From: Caulobacter zeae
GTDB taxonomy: Bacteria > Pseudomonadota > Alphaproteobacteria > Caulobacterales > Caulobacteraceae
Assembly (NCBI RefSeq): GCF_002858925.1
Contig: NZ_PJRS01000020.1
Coordinates: forward strand, 60,690 to 124,689
DNA length: 64,000 bases
Direction: 5' to 3'
The notes beneath the pieces are model-generated. The model saw only the letters and a list, made by a program, of their open reading frames with translations. It did no database searches and had not been told where the DNA came from. A program made the translations under genes and the position numbers. This document shows positions 1 through 8,185 of the stretch, in pieces. How positions within the stretch are numbered: the first letter of the stretch is position 1; the number at the start of each line of letters is the position of its first letter.

Positions 1-732
1 TCAGGCTTCCTTGCGGGTCGTCTGCGCGTCGCCGGCCGAGGCCGCGCGGATCAGTTCCAGCACGTCGACGATGATCGCCTGCATGGCGGTCTGGGCGGCA
101 ACGGCGTCGCGGGCGATGATCGCGTTGGCCACGTCCTCGTGCGAGGGGATCGAGGCGGTGCGGCCCTTGATGCGGTTGGTGAAGCGGATCGAGATCCGCA
201 GCGCCGTGTTCACCAGCTCGTGCAGCTCGCTGTAGAACGGGTTCTTGGTCGCGTTGAGGATCGAGATGTGGAAGGCGATGTCCGAGGCGAGGGGATCGTC
301 CTCGCCGTCGGCGGCCGCCTTCATCCGGGCCAGGCCCTTGCGGATGGCGTCCAGGCCTGCCTCGTCGGCGTTGCGGGCGGCCAGGGCCGCGGCGGCCGGC
401 TCGATGCCCAGCCGCATCTCGGTGAAGTCCGACAGCAGCTTCAGCGAGAACTTGCGCTCCAGCAGCCAGCGCAGGACGTCGGGGTCGAGCAGGTTCCAGT
501 TGGCTTCCGGCTCGACCACCGTGCCGTGGCGGGGACGGGCGCTGAGCAGGCCCTTGGCGGTGAGCATCTTCACCGCCTCGCGCGTCACCGTGCGGCTGGC
601 CCCGAACTTCTTCGACAGTTCGCCTTCAGTGGGAAAACCCACCTCGGCGTACTCGCCGGTGACGATGGCCTGACCAAGCGATTCCACGAGGCCGTAGGTG
701 AGGCTCAGTCCAGGCTGGGTGCGCATCGCCAA
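1..732 (-). CDS. FadR-subfamily GntR transcriptional regulator (galactonate/sugar-acid type)
   Basis: A complete 243-residue protein whose stop codon is the first triplet of the window. Residues about 10-75 form a winged helix (the segment GELSKKFGASRTVTREAVK is the typical GntR recognition region). Residues about 90-230 look like an all-helical FCD effector domain with the expected Asp and His metal ligands (for example SDIAFHISIL and SHEDV). It is the last gene of a minus-strand run kinase-aldolase-symporter-lactonase-regulator, 11 bp after the lactonase stop. Family members of this type (DgoR, LldR, ExuR-like) are usually repressors released by a sugar acid or its derivative. A TNGTNNNACNA palindrome at 4994-5004 upstream of the operon is a plausible own site. 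The effector cannot be read from sequence; galactonate or KDGal is inferred from neighbours. Confidence 0.85.
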   Translation of the reverse strand: MAMRTQPGLSLTYGLVESLGQAIVTGEYAEVGFPTEGELSKKFGASRTVTREAVKMLTAKGLLSARPRHGTVVEPEANWNLLDPDVLRWLLERKFSLKLLSDFTEMRLGIEPAAAALAARNADEAGLDAIRKGLARMKAAADGEDDPLASDIAFHISILNATKNPFYSELHELVNTALRISIRFTNRIKGRTASIPSHEDVANAIIARDAVAAQTAMQAIIVDVLELIRAASAGDAQTTRKEA

Positions 733-743
733 AGTCTTCTTTT

Positions 744-1652
744 CTATACGTTGGTCGCGAAACGAATCGCCCCTGTGTATCGTGGTTCGGGCAGACCCGG
801 AACGGTCACGTCATACGCGAATACATCGCCTGCGTGCGGTTGTCTGACCAATTCGTCTTCCGACAGCTCGTCGCGGGCCGAAGTGACGTACAGCGTGCGA
901 AGATCATCGCCGCCGAACGCCACGCAGGTCGGCTGGCTGGCCGGCACGTGCAGGGTCTCCAGCACGCGGCCGTCGGGCGCGTGGCGCACGACGGTTCCGG
1001 CGGCCCAGCGGGCGCTCCACAGGCAACCCTCTGAATCGACCGTGGCCCCGTCGGGGTAGCCCTCGGTCACCTCGGCGAAGACCCGGCGGTTGGAGAGGGT
1101 CCCGTCCTCGTCCAGGTCGAAGGCGAAGATGGTCTGCAGCGGGCTGTCGGAGAAATAGGCGGTCTTGCCGTCGGGGCTGAACGCCAGGCCATTGGCGATC
1201 TGCACGCCGCCGAAGTGGGGCGTGAAGTCACCGGCGTGGTCCAGGCGCCAGACGCTGGCTTCCGCGCGATGGCGGATGGCCTCGTCCTCGACCATGGTCC
1301 CGGCCCAGAAGCGCCCGGCGCGGTCGACACGGCCGTCGTTGAAGCGGCGGCCGTTGGCATGGGCTTCCACGCGGTGCAGCCACTCGACCTGGCCAGAGGC
1401 CAGATCGAACAGGCCAAGGCCCGTTTCGAAGGCGGCGATGACCCGGTTCGCCTCGTCGGGCAGAAGCGCGATCGAGCCGATGCGTTCGGGGGCGGCGAAG
1501 GTCTCGACCGCGCCGCTGGCGGGGTCGAAGGCGCGCAGGCGGCGGCTCTGGATGTCGGTCCACAGCAGGCGGCCGGCGTCCCACACCGGCCCCTCGCCGA
1601 GCACGTCGCCGGCCGCGATGATCGCGGCCGGCTGCTGGCTGGAAATCACCAC
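744..1652 (-). CDS. SMP-30/gluconolactonase family sugar lactonase
   Basis: About 302 residues of the SMP-30/regucalcin beta-propeller family, which hydrolyses aldonolactones to aldonic acids. Visible family motifs are LGEGPVWD near the N terminus (metal-binding Glu), RFNDGRVDRAGRFWAGTM (Asn ligand) and FSPDGKTAYFSDS (Asp ligand). The reading frame continues upstream through the symporter gene as a shadow, so the true start must be one of three consecutive GTG codons at 1655, 1652 or 1649, overlapping the symporter stop. The middle one is used here. In the context of a KDGal kinase and KDPGal aldolase it probably opens galactonolactone (or a related lactone) before dehydration; no sugar dehydrogenase or dehydratase gene is in the window. 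Confidence 0.85.
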   Translation of the reverse strand: MVISSQQPAAIIAAGDVLGEGPVWDAGRLLWTDIQSRRLRAFDPASGAVETFAAPERIGSIALLPDEANRVIAAFETGLGLFDLASGQVEWLHRVEAHANGRRFNDGRVDRAGRFWAGTMVEDEAIRHRAEASVWRLDHAGDFTPHFGGVQIANGLAFSPDGKTAYFSDSPLQTIFAFDLDEDGTLSNRRVFAEVTEGYPDGATVDSEGCLWSARWAAGTVVRHAPDGRVLETLHVPASQPTCVAFGGDDLRTLYVTSARDELSEDELVRQPHAGDVFAYDVTVPGLPEPRYTGAIRFATNV

Positions 1653-3220
1653 CACGTGGCGTACAGCGCGATCAGGATGATGATCACGCCCAGGCCGGCG
1701 ATGTTGAAGCCGGTAGTGGTCTTGTAGGAGACGCCCTCGAGGCTGACGACGTTGACGTCCTTCTTCTGCGGGGCGACCAGCGAGACGACCACGGCGGCGG
1801 CCAGGCTCAGCAGGAACACGACGCCGACGCGGTTCATGAACGGCATCGTGAAGATCGCCTGCTCCTGCAGCCACCAGAAGATGGCCGACAGCACGGCCGA
1901 ACCGATGGCGGCCGTCAGGGCGCCGGCGGTCGTGGCCCGCTTCCAGAACATGCCCAGGATGAAGATCACGACGATCCCCGGCGTGAAGAAGCCGGTGAAC
2001 TCCTGGATGAACTGGAAGGCCTGCTCGGCGCCGCCCAGCAGCGGCTTGGCGGTCAGGATGCCGATGATCACGGCCACGACTGCGGTGACGCGGCCGACCA
2101 GCACCAGGTGCTGTTCGCTGTTGCCCGGCTTGAGCTTGGCGTAGAGGTCGAGGGTGAAGATGGTGGCGATCGAGTTGATCTTGGCCGCCAGCGACGCGAC
2201 GATCGCGGCCACCAGGGCGGCGAACACCAGGCCCAGCAGGCCGGGCGGCAGCAGCTTCATCATCTCCGGATAGGCCTGGTCGGGCTTGATGGTCCCGTCG
2301 ACCAGCACCAGGGCGGCGATGCCCGGCAGCACCACGATGACCGGCATCAGGAGCTTGAGGTAGGCGGCCAGGGCGATGCCCTTCTGGGCTTCCGGCAGGT
2401 CCTTGGCGCCCAGGGCGCGCTGGATGATGTACTGGTTGAAGCCCCAGTAGCTGATGTTCATGATCCACAGGCCGCCGAACAGGACGGACAGGCCAGGCAG
2501 GTCCTTGTAGTGCGGGCTGGCCCGGTCGAGGATCATGTCGAAGTGGTCGGGGAACTGGGTGGTCAGGTGGTTGAAGCCGGCCACGACGCCGCCGGCGCCG
2601 CCGATCTTGTCCAGCGACAGCCAGGCGATGATCAGGCCGCCGGCCACCAGCAGGGCCACCTGCACGATGTCGGTCAGGGCCACGGCCTTGAGGCCGCCCC
2701 ACAGCTGGTAGGCCAGGGCGAAGACGCCGATGGCCGCCAGGGCCCACATCTGGTCCATGCCGGTCACGGTGTGCACGGCGATCGAACCCAGCCACAGGAT
2801 CGAGGTCAGGTTCACGAAGACGTACAGGCCAAGCCAGAACACGGCCATGATGGTCCGCACGCTGGGGCCGTACCGCTGCTCCAGGAACTGCGGCATCGTG
2901 ACGATGCCGTTCTTGATGAAGATCGGCAGGAAGAACTTGCCGACGATCAGCAGGGTCAGGGCCGCCATCCATTCATAAGAGGCGATGGCCAGGCCGATGG
3001 CGTAGCCCGAGCCGCTCATGCCGATGATCTGTTCGGCCGAGATGTTGGCGGCGATCAGCGAGGCGCCGATCGCCCACCAGGGCAGGGCCTTCGACGCGAG
3101 GAAGTAGTCGGTCGAGTCCTTCTTGTGCCCGCCCTTGTCGCGGGAAACCCACTGCGCCAAGGCGAAGATCGCCACGGCATAGATCGCCAGGATGGCGAGG
3201 TCGATGGTTGCTAGTGTCAC
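1646..3220 (-). CDS. Sodium:solute symporter (SGLT-type sugar transporter)
   Basis: 524 residues with about 13-14 predicted transmembrane helices, typical of the SSS/SGLT family of inner-membrane Na+-driven importers. Family-like segments include GASLIAANISAEQIIGMSGSG in TM1-2 and NISYWGFNQYIIQRALGAKD in the core, a stretch that resembles bacterial galactose/glucose symporters such as vSGLT. ATG start at 3220. It follows the aldolase gene by 49 bp, and its stop overlaps the GTG start of the lactonase, so translational coupling is likely. In this operon it most likely imports galactose or a related hexose released from oligosaccharides in the periplasm. The exact substrate is inferred. Confidence 0.85.
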   Translation of the reverse strand: MTLATIDLAILAIYAVAIFALAQWVSRDKGGHKKDSTDYFLASKALPWWAIGASLIAANISAEQIIGMSGSGYAIGLAIASYEWMAALTLLIVGKFFLPIFIKNGIVTMPQFLEQRYGPSVRTIMAVFWLGLYVFVNLTSILWLGSIAVHTVTGMDQMWALAAIGVFALAYQLWGGLKAVALTDIVQVALLVAGGLIIAWLSLDKIGGAGGVVAGFNHLTTQFPDHFDMILDRASPHYKDLPGLSVLFGGLWIMNISYWGFNQYIIQRALGAKDLPEAQKGIALAAYLKLLMPVIVVLPGIAALVLVDGTIKPDQAYPEMMKLLPPGLLGLVFAALVAAIVASLAAKINSIATIFTLDLYAKLKPGNSEQHLVLVGRVTAVVAVIIGILTAKPLLGGAEQAFQFIQEFTGFFTPGIVVIFILGMFWKRATTAGALTAAIGSAVLSAIFWWLQEQAIFTMPFMNRVGVVFLLSLAAAVVVSLVAPQKKDVNVVSLEGVSYKTTTGFNIAGLGVIIILIALYATWW

Positions 3221-3269
3221 GTGGGCTTCCCCCCTTTAGGGCTGCTCTTTGTTATGACGGTAAGACGGC

Positions 3270-3899
3270 TCAGCCGGCGGTCTGCGCAGTCCAGGCCGCC
3301 ACCAGGGCGCGGGCCCGCTCGCCGACCTCGGCGGCCGTGTAGCCGGGGCGGTAGAGCTCGCCGCCGACGCCGATGCCGGCCACGCCGATGTCGAGCCAGG
3401 GCTTGAGGTTGGCCGCGCCGACGCCGCCGACGGCGTAGATTTCGATGTCCTTGGGCAGCACGTCGCGCACGGCCTTCAGGTGGCCGGGGCCGAACGAGCC
3501 GGCCGGATAGAGCTTCAGGGCCTTGGCGCCGGCCTTCACGGCGACGAACGCCTCGGTCGGGGTGGAGAAGCCTGGCATGACGGTCAGGCCCAGCTCGACG
3601 GCGCGCGAGATCACGTCGGCGTCGATGTTGGGGGTGACGATCAGCTTGCCGCCGACCGCGGCCACGTCATCGACCGCCTGCGGGGTCAGGACGGTGCCGG
3701 CGCCGCACAGGGCCTTGTCGCCGAAGGCTTTGCAGAGCTTGCCGATGCTGACCAGCGGCTCGGGCGAGTTCAGCGGGATCTCGATATAGCCGATGCCGGC
3801 GTCGACGAGGGCGCCGGCGATTTCGACGATCTCGTCGGGCTTCACGCCACGCAGGATGGCGACGATGGGCGGGGCGTCAGGCAAGGACATGGGCATCAC
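3270..3899 (-). CDS. dgoA: 2-dehydro-3-deoxy-6-phosphogalactonate aldolase (KDPG/KDPGal aldolase family)
   Basis: 209 residues of the class I KDPG/KDPGal aldolase family, cleaving KDPGal to pyruvate and glyceraldehyde-3-phosphate. Family marks are PPIVAILRG near the N terminus, YIEIPLNSP (catalytic Glu), LCGAGTVLT and ALKLYPAGSFGPGHLKAV, where the Lys before LYPA is the expected Schiff-base residue. The LYPA spelling is nearer to DgoA than to KDPG aldolases, which usually have FFPA. The start region has ATGs at 3899, 3896 and 3890, all overlapping the 3' end of the kinase gene by 14-23 bp. Cytoplasmic. The pairing with a 2-keto-3-deoxygalactonokinase supports the galacto assignment over the gluco one. 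Confidence 0.85.
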   Translation of the reverse strand: MMPMSLPDAPPIVAILRGVKPDEIVEIAGALVDAGIGYIEIPLNSPEPLVSIGKLCKAFGDKALCGAGTVLTPQAVDDVAAVGGKLIVTPNIDADVISRAVELGLTVMPGFSTPTEAFVAVKAGAKALKLYPAGSFGPGHLKAVRDVLPKDIEIYAVGGVGAANLKPWLDIGVAGIGVGGELYRPGYTAAEVGERARALVAAWTAQTAG

Positions 3900-4818
3900 G
3901 CGTGATTGAGGAGGAAAGGGAAGACAGGCCGGCGAGCACGGCGGCGTCGCCGTCGATCTCGAAGCTGTCGCCGCCGGCGGCCTTGATGGCCTTGGCGTAG
4001 AGGGCGTTCAGGGCAGGGGCGCCGATCAGGGCGACCTTGCCCAGCTGGCCGAACCAGCCGGCCGCGCCGGCGGCGTCGGCGCCGATCAAGAGGCCCGACA
4101 GGAAGCCCATGGCGTCTGCCTTGGGCAGGCCGTCGATCAGCTGGCGGCTGCGGGTCTCGAACAGCAGGTGGGGCAGCAGGGCCGCGCCCTTGTCGGTGAT
4201 CCGCGATAGGCCCAGGTCGAAGCCTTCGGGCGTTGCAGGGGCGTCGCCGGCGGCGGCCTTGGCCAGGATCGAGTGCTCGCGCAGCACCGCGAAGATCTCG
4301 CCGACCGGCGCGGTCAGGAAGCTGGCGATCGCGCCGTCCTCGACCACGACCCACTTGGTGTGGGTGCCGGGCATGGCCAGCAGGTGGCGGCCGACCTTGA
4401 GTTCCGGGTTCAGCGCCAGGGCGCCGAGGATCTGGGTTTCCTCGCCGCGCATCACGTCGGGACCGCCCAGAGGGTTGGTGCACGACAGGCCCGGCACGAT
4501 CGAGACGGTCAGGCCCTGGGCCTCGACCTTGACCAGCCGCTCGCTGATCGCCGCCGCGTCGGCGGGGCAGGGGGCGTAGGGGGCTTCGACCCAGCCGTTG
4601 CGCGAGCCGACCATGCCGCACAGCAGGATCGTCTCGGGACCGGCTTCGCGCCAGTCGCCGACGAGGTCCAGGAAGATCTGCTCGGGCGAGGCGCTGAGCG
4701 AGCCGATGCCGGGGCCGTCGCGACGGTCCAGCACGCTCTTGCCCTGGCGCAGGTAGAGGCGCAGGCGCGAGGTGCCCCAGTCGCCGAAGATGGTGATCGA
4801 GGGATCGGACGCGACCAT
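3877..4818 (-). CDS. dgoK: 2-dehydro-3-deoxygalactonokinase
   Basis: 313 residues from the preferred ATG at 4818, which has a GGGGGAG Shine-Dalgarno sequence about 8 bp upstream; an in-frame ATG at 4860 would add 14 basic residues. The protein matches the DgoK family: the N-terminal phosphate-binding loop IFGDWGTSRLRLY, then LLCGMVGSRNGWVEAPY, MRGEETQILGAL and AMPGTHTKWV. It phosphorylates 2-keto-3-deoxygalactonate to KDPGal. It is the first gene of the minus-strand operon and is divergent from the TonB receptor gene at 5223. The operon as seen lacks galactonate dehydratase (dgoD), which must lie elsewhere if the pathway is complete. Confidence 0.85.
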   Translation of the reverse strand: MVASDPSITIFGDWGTSRLRLYLRQGKSVLDRRDGPGIGSLSASPEQIFLDLVGDWREAGPETILLCGMVGSRNGWVEAPYAPCPADAAAISERLVKVEAQGLTVSIVPGLSCTNPLGGPDVMRGEETQILGALALNPELKVGRHLLAMPGTHTKWVVVEDGAIASFLTAPVGEIFAVLREHSILAKAAAGDAPATPEGFDLGLSRITDKGAALLPHLLFETRSRQLIDGLPKADAMGFLSGLLIGADAAGAAGWFGQLGKVALIGAPALNALYAKAIKAAGGDSFEIDGDAAVLAGLSSLSSSITRDAHVLA

Positions 4819-4993
4819 CAGCAGGCTCCCCCGACGCGAGCGCTTCCCATGTGAAGCCATGCGGAGTGGTCAGCCTGCGTCATGTTCATCCCTAAACGCG
4901 CGCCCGGCGAGAGGCTCCAGGCCGGGTCACAAGGCATTTATAATATAATAATGACCGGTGCAAACGACAGGGTGATCCAGCCTCCTGCAGATG

Positions 4994-5004
4994 TGGTCAG
5001 ACCA
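4994..5004. promoter_or_regulatory. FadR/GntR-type operator TGGTCAGACCA
   Basis: An 11-bp perfect inverted repeat (5-bp arms around A) that matches the FadR-subfamily consensus TNGTNNNACNA. It lies upstream of the dgoK operon, whose last gene encodes a FadR-subfamily regulator, so autoregulation of the operon is the simplest reading. Confidence 0.6.
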
Positions 5005-5075
5005 TTGTTTCACCTAGGAGTTTAGGGCTGGCAAGCCCCCGCCTGTGGCCGAAAGGGCGCGGCCATTAGTGGAAA

Positions 5076-5089
5076 TGATAGCGCTATCA
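5076..5089. promoter_or_regulatory. LacI-family operator TGATAGCGCTATCA
   Basis: A 14-bp perfect palindrome with the central CG and TGATA/TATCA arms typical of LacI-family sugar repressors. It ends 8 bp before a TTGATG hexamer (5098-5103) that could be the -35 element of the receptor promoter. A one-mismatch copy occurs at 9792-9805 in the same relation to a TTG hexamer. No LacI-family gene is in the window, so the repressor must be encoded elsewhere. Confidence 0.7.
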
Positions 5090-5097
5090 ATTTTGTC

Positions 5098-5125
5098 TTG
5101 ATGACCACAATTATATGACTATAGC
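5098..5125 (+). promoter_or_regulatory. Candidate sigma-73-type promoter of the TonB receptor
   Basis: TTGATGA at 5098-5104, a 13-bp spacer and ACTATAGC at 5118-5125 resemble the Caulobacter housekeeping pattern (TTGACGS, 10-14 bp, GCTANAWC). A start around 5132 would give a leader of about 90 nt before the ATG at 5223. Confidence 0.4.
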
Positions 5126-5222
5126 TACCAATCAGATTGTGCGGGGCATTGGTCGCTCTGCACGTCACCGGCGCCAATTGAGAACGCCGGGGCGGATTCA
5201 CTCACGGGGGAAGGAAACAGGC

Positions 5223-8069
5223 ATGCGACGCCTTCATAACTCACATCGCTTCATGTTCGGCGCTTCGGCCCTGGCGCTTTGCGCCGTGGCTCCGTTGACA
5301 GCGCTGGCGCAGACCGCGCCGACGGCCGAGGAGACCCAGGTCGAAGAGGTCGTGGTCACCGGCCAGCGCGCCCAGATCCAGTCCGCGCAGAAGATCAAGC
5401 AGAACGCCGAAGTGATCGTCGACTCGATCACCGCGGTCGACATCGGCGCCCTGCCGGACCGCTCGGTCTCCGAAGCCCTGCAGCGCATCTCGGGCATCAC
5501 CCTGCAACGCACCAACGAAGCGCGCGACCCGGCCCGGATGGCCGCGGAAGGCGGCGGCGTGGCCATTCGCGGCCTGTCGTGGGTGCGTTCGGAAACCAAC
5601 GGCCGTGACATCTTCTCGGCCAAGAACGGCCGCGGCCTGAGCTTCGAAGACGTGTCGGCCGACCTGCTGGCCGGCGTCGACGTCTACAAGAACCCGTCGT
5701 CGGACATGATCGAAGGCGGCATCGGCGGCACCGTGAACCTGCGCACCCGCCTGCCGTTCGACCAGAAGGGCCACCTGCTGGCCTTCTCGGGCGACTACAA
5801 CTACGGCGAGCTGCAAAAGAAGGGCTACTACTCGGGCAACGTGATCGCCAGCGACCGCTGGGACACCAAGTTCGGCGAGTTCGGCACCCTGATCGCCTAC
5901 AGCTACGGCAGCGTCGGCAACCGCACCAACAGCATCTCGGTCGACCGCTACGACCCGATGACCGTCAACGGCAAGACCGTCTACGTGCCCAAGGCCATGG
6001 GCTGGCGTTCGGTCGACTGGGAACAGAAGCGCCAGTCGCTGGCCTTCGCCGCCCAATGGCGTCCGAACGACAAGTTCGAGTTCTCGCTGCAGGCCATGGG
6101 CTCCAAGGCTGACCCGAAGGACATCGAGCGCGCGGTTCTCGTGGAAAACACGATGAACCAGACCAACGCCAACGGCTACACCTACAACTCGGCCGGCGTG
6201 TTCACCGGCGGCACCGTTTATGACGCCCAGTACACCGCCGACACCCGCGCCGGCGAAGGCCACAAGAAGACGGGCGACATCGCCCTGAACGGCAAGTGGT
6301 TCGTCAACGACGCCTGGACCATCTCGGGCGACCTGCAATACGTGAAGTCGACCTCGAAGACCTCTAGCCTGACCGTCTTCACCCAGCTGCAGGACGTGGC
6401 CGGCGTCGACGGCGACCTGCCGGACGTCAATTGGAACCTGGGCACCAGCGTGCCGACGGTCACCACGCTCGGCGGCAACAACACCTACGTCAAGGACCAG
6501 TACTACTGGGGCGCGGCGATGGACCACATCGACGAGGGCGAGGCTTCCGAAAAGGCCGCCCGCCTCGACGTGACCTACGATTTCCCGGAAGACGGCTGGC
6601 TGAAGAGCTTCCGCTTCGGCGTCCGCGCCACCGACAAGGACTTCGAAACCCGCGAGTCCGGCTGGAACTGGAGCCTGCTGAGCGCCCAGTATTGGGGCGG
6701 CGGCACGCCGGTCTACCTGAATGACAGCCGTACCCCGAACCTGACCGAGCTCTACACCTTCAAGAACTTCTTCGGCGGCGACGTGCGCGTTCCCGGCGTG
6801 GCCTGGTTCCCGGTCGCCGGCGTCGTGACCAACGGCTCGCAGCACGCCTACGACCTGCTGAAGAATACCGAGACGGCCGGTTGGGGCTGGTCGCCGGTGA
6901 CCTCGTTCCTGGACGCCAACGACAACACCCAGAACGAGAAGACCTACGCCGGCTACGGCCTGCTGCGCTTCGGTTCGGACAACCTGTTCGGCAACATGCC
7001 TCTGGACGGCAACATCGGCGTCCGCGTGGTCAAGACCGAGGCTTCGGCCGACGGCGGCAGCATCGTGCCCTCGTCGCCGACCTGCGATGAGATCACCAGC
7101 GCCACCTGCGCGGCCGCCAAGGCCTTCGCCGCCGGCGGCACCATCGTCACGGGCAGCACCAAGTCCGACTACACCGACGTCCTGCCGAGCCTGAACCTGC
7201 GCCTGCACGTCACGCCGCAGCTGCAAGTCCGCTTCGCCGCGTCGAAGGCCATCGTCCGCCCGACCCTGTCGCAACTTCAGCCCTACACGGCGCTGGGCTT
7301 CGACTTCACCACCTCGGGCACGACCACGGTCTACAACGGCGCCACCGGCACCGGCGGCAACCCGAACCTGCGCCCGATCAAGTCGGATCAGTTCGACCTC
7401 AGCGCCGAATGGTACTTCGCCCCCACGGGCAGCCTGACGTTCGCGGTCTTCCGCAAGAACATCAAGGACTACATCTTCACCGACACCGGCACCGAGCGTT
7501 ACACCTCGAACGGCCAGACCTTCGACTTCGAGGTCATGCGCTACTACAACGGTGACAAGGGCACGGTTCAGGGCTTCGAGATCGGCTACCAGCAGTTCTA
7601 CGACTTCCTGCCCGGCGCGCTGTCGGGCCTGGGCGTGCAGGCCAACTACACGTTCATCGACAACGAGGGTGGCCGCAACACCGCCGCCGATGTCGATGAC
7701 GGCAACCAGACGGGCGCCGCCAACAACGCCGCCCTGCCGCTCGAAGGCATGTCGTCGCGCAGCTACAACGTGGCTGTGATGTACGAGAAGTACGGCATCT
7801 CGGCCCGCCTGGCCTACAACTGGCGCCAGCGCTATCTGCTGACCAGCTCGGCGGCCAACGTCAACGCCCCGGTCTGGTCGCGTGACTACGGCCAGCTGGA
7901 CGGCTCGATCTTCTACAGCATCAACAAGCAGTACAAGATCGGCGTGCAGGCGACGAACATCCTCAAGGAACGCACCGTGCTCGAGGTCGGCAACCCCGAC
8001 CGCGTCGCCCCCTACAACTGGGTGGAGACCGACCGTCGCGTCGCCGTGGCGTTGCGCGCCAGCTTCTAA
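5223..8069 (+). CDS. TonB-dependent receptor (Xanthomonas/Caulobacter carbohydrate type)
   Basis: 948 residues from the ATG at 5223, which has an AAGGAA Shine-Dalgarno sequence. Residues 1-30 are a signal peptide ending TALAQ; a TonB box (EEVVVTGQ) follows near residue 42; the plug domain includes ALPDRSVSEALQRISGITLQ; the rest is a long outer-membrane beta-barrel ending in Phe (ALRASF), the usual assembly signal. The form resembles the TIGR01782 receptors found beside glycosidases and tryptophan-halogenase-like genes in Caulobacter and Xanthomonas. It probably imports an oligosaccharide across the outer membrane for the GH35 and GH31 enzymes encoded downstream; xyloglucan fragments are the best guess from those enzymes. 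A LacI-type operator just upstream suggests sugar induction. Confidence 0.9.
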   Translation: MRRLHNSHRFMFGASALALCAVAPLTALAQTAPTAEETQVEEVVVTGQRAQIQSAQKIKQNAEVIVDSITAVDIGALPDRSVSEALQRISGITLQRTNEARDPARMAAEGGGVAIRGLSWVRSETNGRDIFSAKNGRGLSFEDVSADLLAGVDVYKNPSSDMIEGGIGGTVNLRTRLPFDQKGHLLAFSGDYNYGELQKKGYYSGNVIASDRWDTKFGEFGTLIAYSYGSVGNRTNSISVDRYDPMTVNGKTVYVPKAMGWRSVDWEQKRQSLAFAAQWRPNDKFEFSLQAMGSKADPKDIERAVLVENTMNQTNANGYTYNSAGVFTGGTVYDAQYTADTRAGEGHKKTGDIALNGKWFVNDAWTISGDLQYVKSTSKTSSLTVFTQLQDVAGVDGDLPDVNWNLGTSVPTVTTLGGNNTYVKDQYYWGAAMDHIDEGEASEKAARLDVTYDFPEDGWLKSFRFGVRATDKDFETRESGWNWSLLSAQYWGGGTPVYLNDSRTPNLTELYTFKNFFGGDVRVPGVAWFPVAGVVTNGSQHAYDLLKNTETAGWGWSPVTSFLDANDNTQNEKTYAGYGLLRFGSDNLFGNMPLDGNIGVRVVKTEASADGGSIVPSSPTCDEITSATCAAAKAFAAGGTIVTGSTKSDYTDVLPSLNLRLHVTPQLQVRFAASKAIVRPTLSQLQPYTALGFDFTTSGTTTVYNGATGTGGNPNLRPIKSDQFDLSAEWYFAPTGSLTFAVFRKNIKDYIFTDTGTERYTSNGQTFDFEVMRYYNGDKGTVQGFEIGYQQFYDFLPGALSGLGVQANYTFIDNEGGRNTAADVDDGNQTGAANNAALPLEGMSSRSYNVAVMYEKYGISARLAYNWRQRYLLTSSAANVNAPVWSRDYGQLDGSIFYSINKQYKIGVQATNILKERTVLEVGNPDRVAPYNWVETDRRVAVALRASF

Positions 8070-8091
8070 GCTGATCTGACTTAGGAACGAG

Positions 8092-8150
8092 GGCCCTCCG
8101 ACGATCCGGACCACATGCTGGTCGGGGCCGTCGGAGGGCTTTCGTGTTTT
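8092..8150 (+). terminator. Hairpin terminator or attenuator after the TonB receptor gene
   Basis: CCCTCCGAC at 8094-8102 pairs with GTCGGAGGG at 8130-8138, followed by CTTTCGTGTTTT. It lies between the receptor and halogenase genes, whose starts are on the same strand, so it may lower rather than abolish expression of the halogenase gene. Confidence 0.6.
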
Positions 8151-8185
8151 GGGGCGCGCCTTCGAACAGGCCCCAGGGGAGAGAC

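Larger units (their letters stand above)
4819..5222. other. Divergent promoter region between dgoK operon and TonB receptor
   Basis: 404 bp without a convincing gene. It holds a FadR-type palindrome (4994-5004) nearer the dgoK side, a perfect LacI-type palindrome (5076-5089) nearer the receptor, and an AT-rich patch around 4937-4954 that could hold the minus-strand promoter. The reading frame of the receptor is open upstream to 5115, but the signal peptide and Shine-Dalgarno sequence place its start at 5223, leaving about 95 bp of untranslated leader. Confidence 0.7.

Noticed and set aside
139..1059. Long plus-strand open frame opposite the FadR-type regulator
   Set aside because: It is the antisense shadow of the high-GC genes at 1-732 and 744-1652, with Arg/Gly/Ala-rich low-complexity composition and no family motif or ribosome binding site.
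5241..8114. 957-codon minus-strand open frame
   Set aside because: Mirror of the TonB receptor gene; repetitive Val/Gly/Asp/Arg composition typical of antisense frames in GC-rich DNA.
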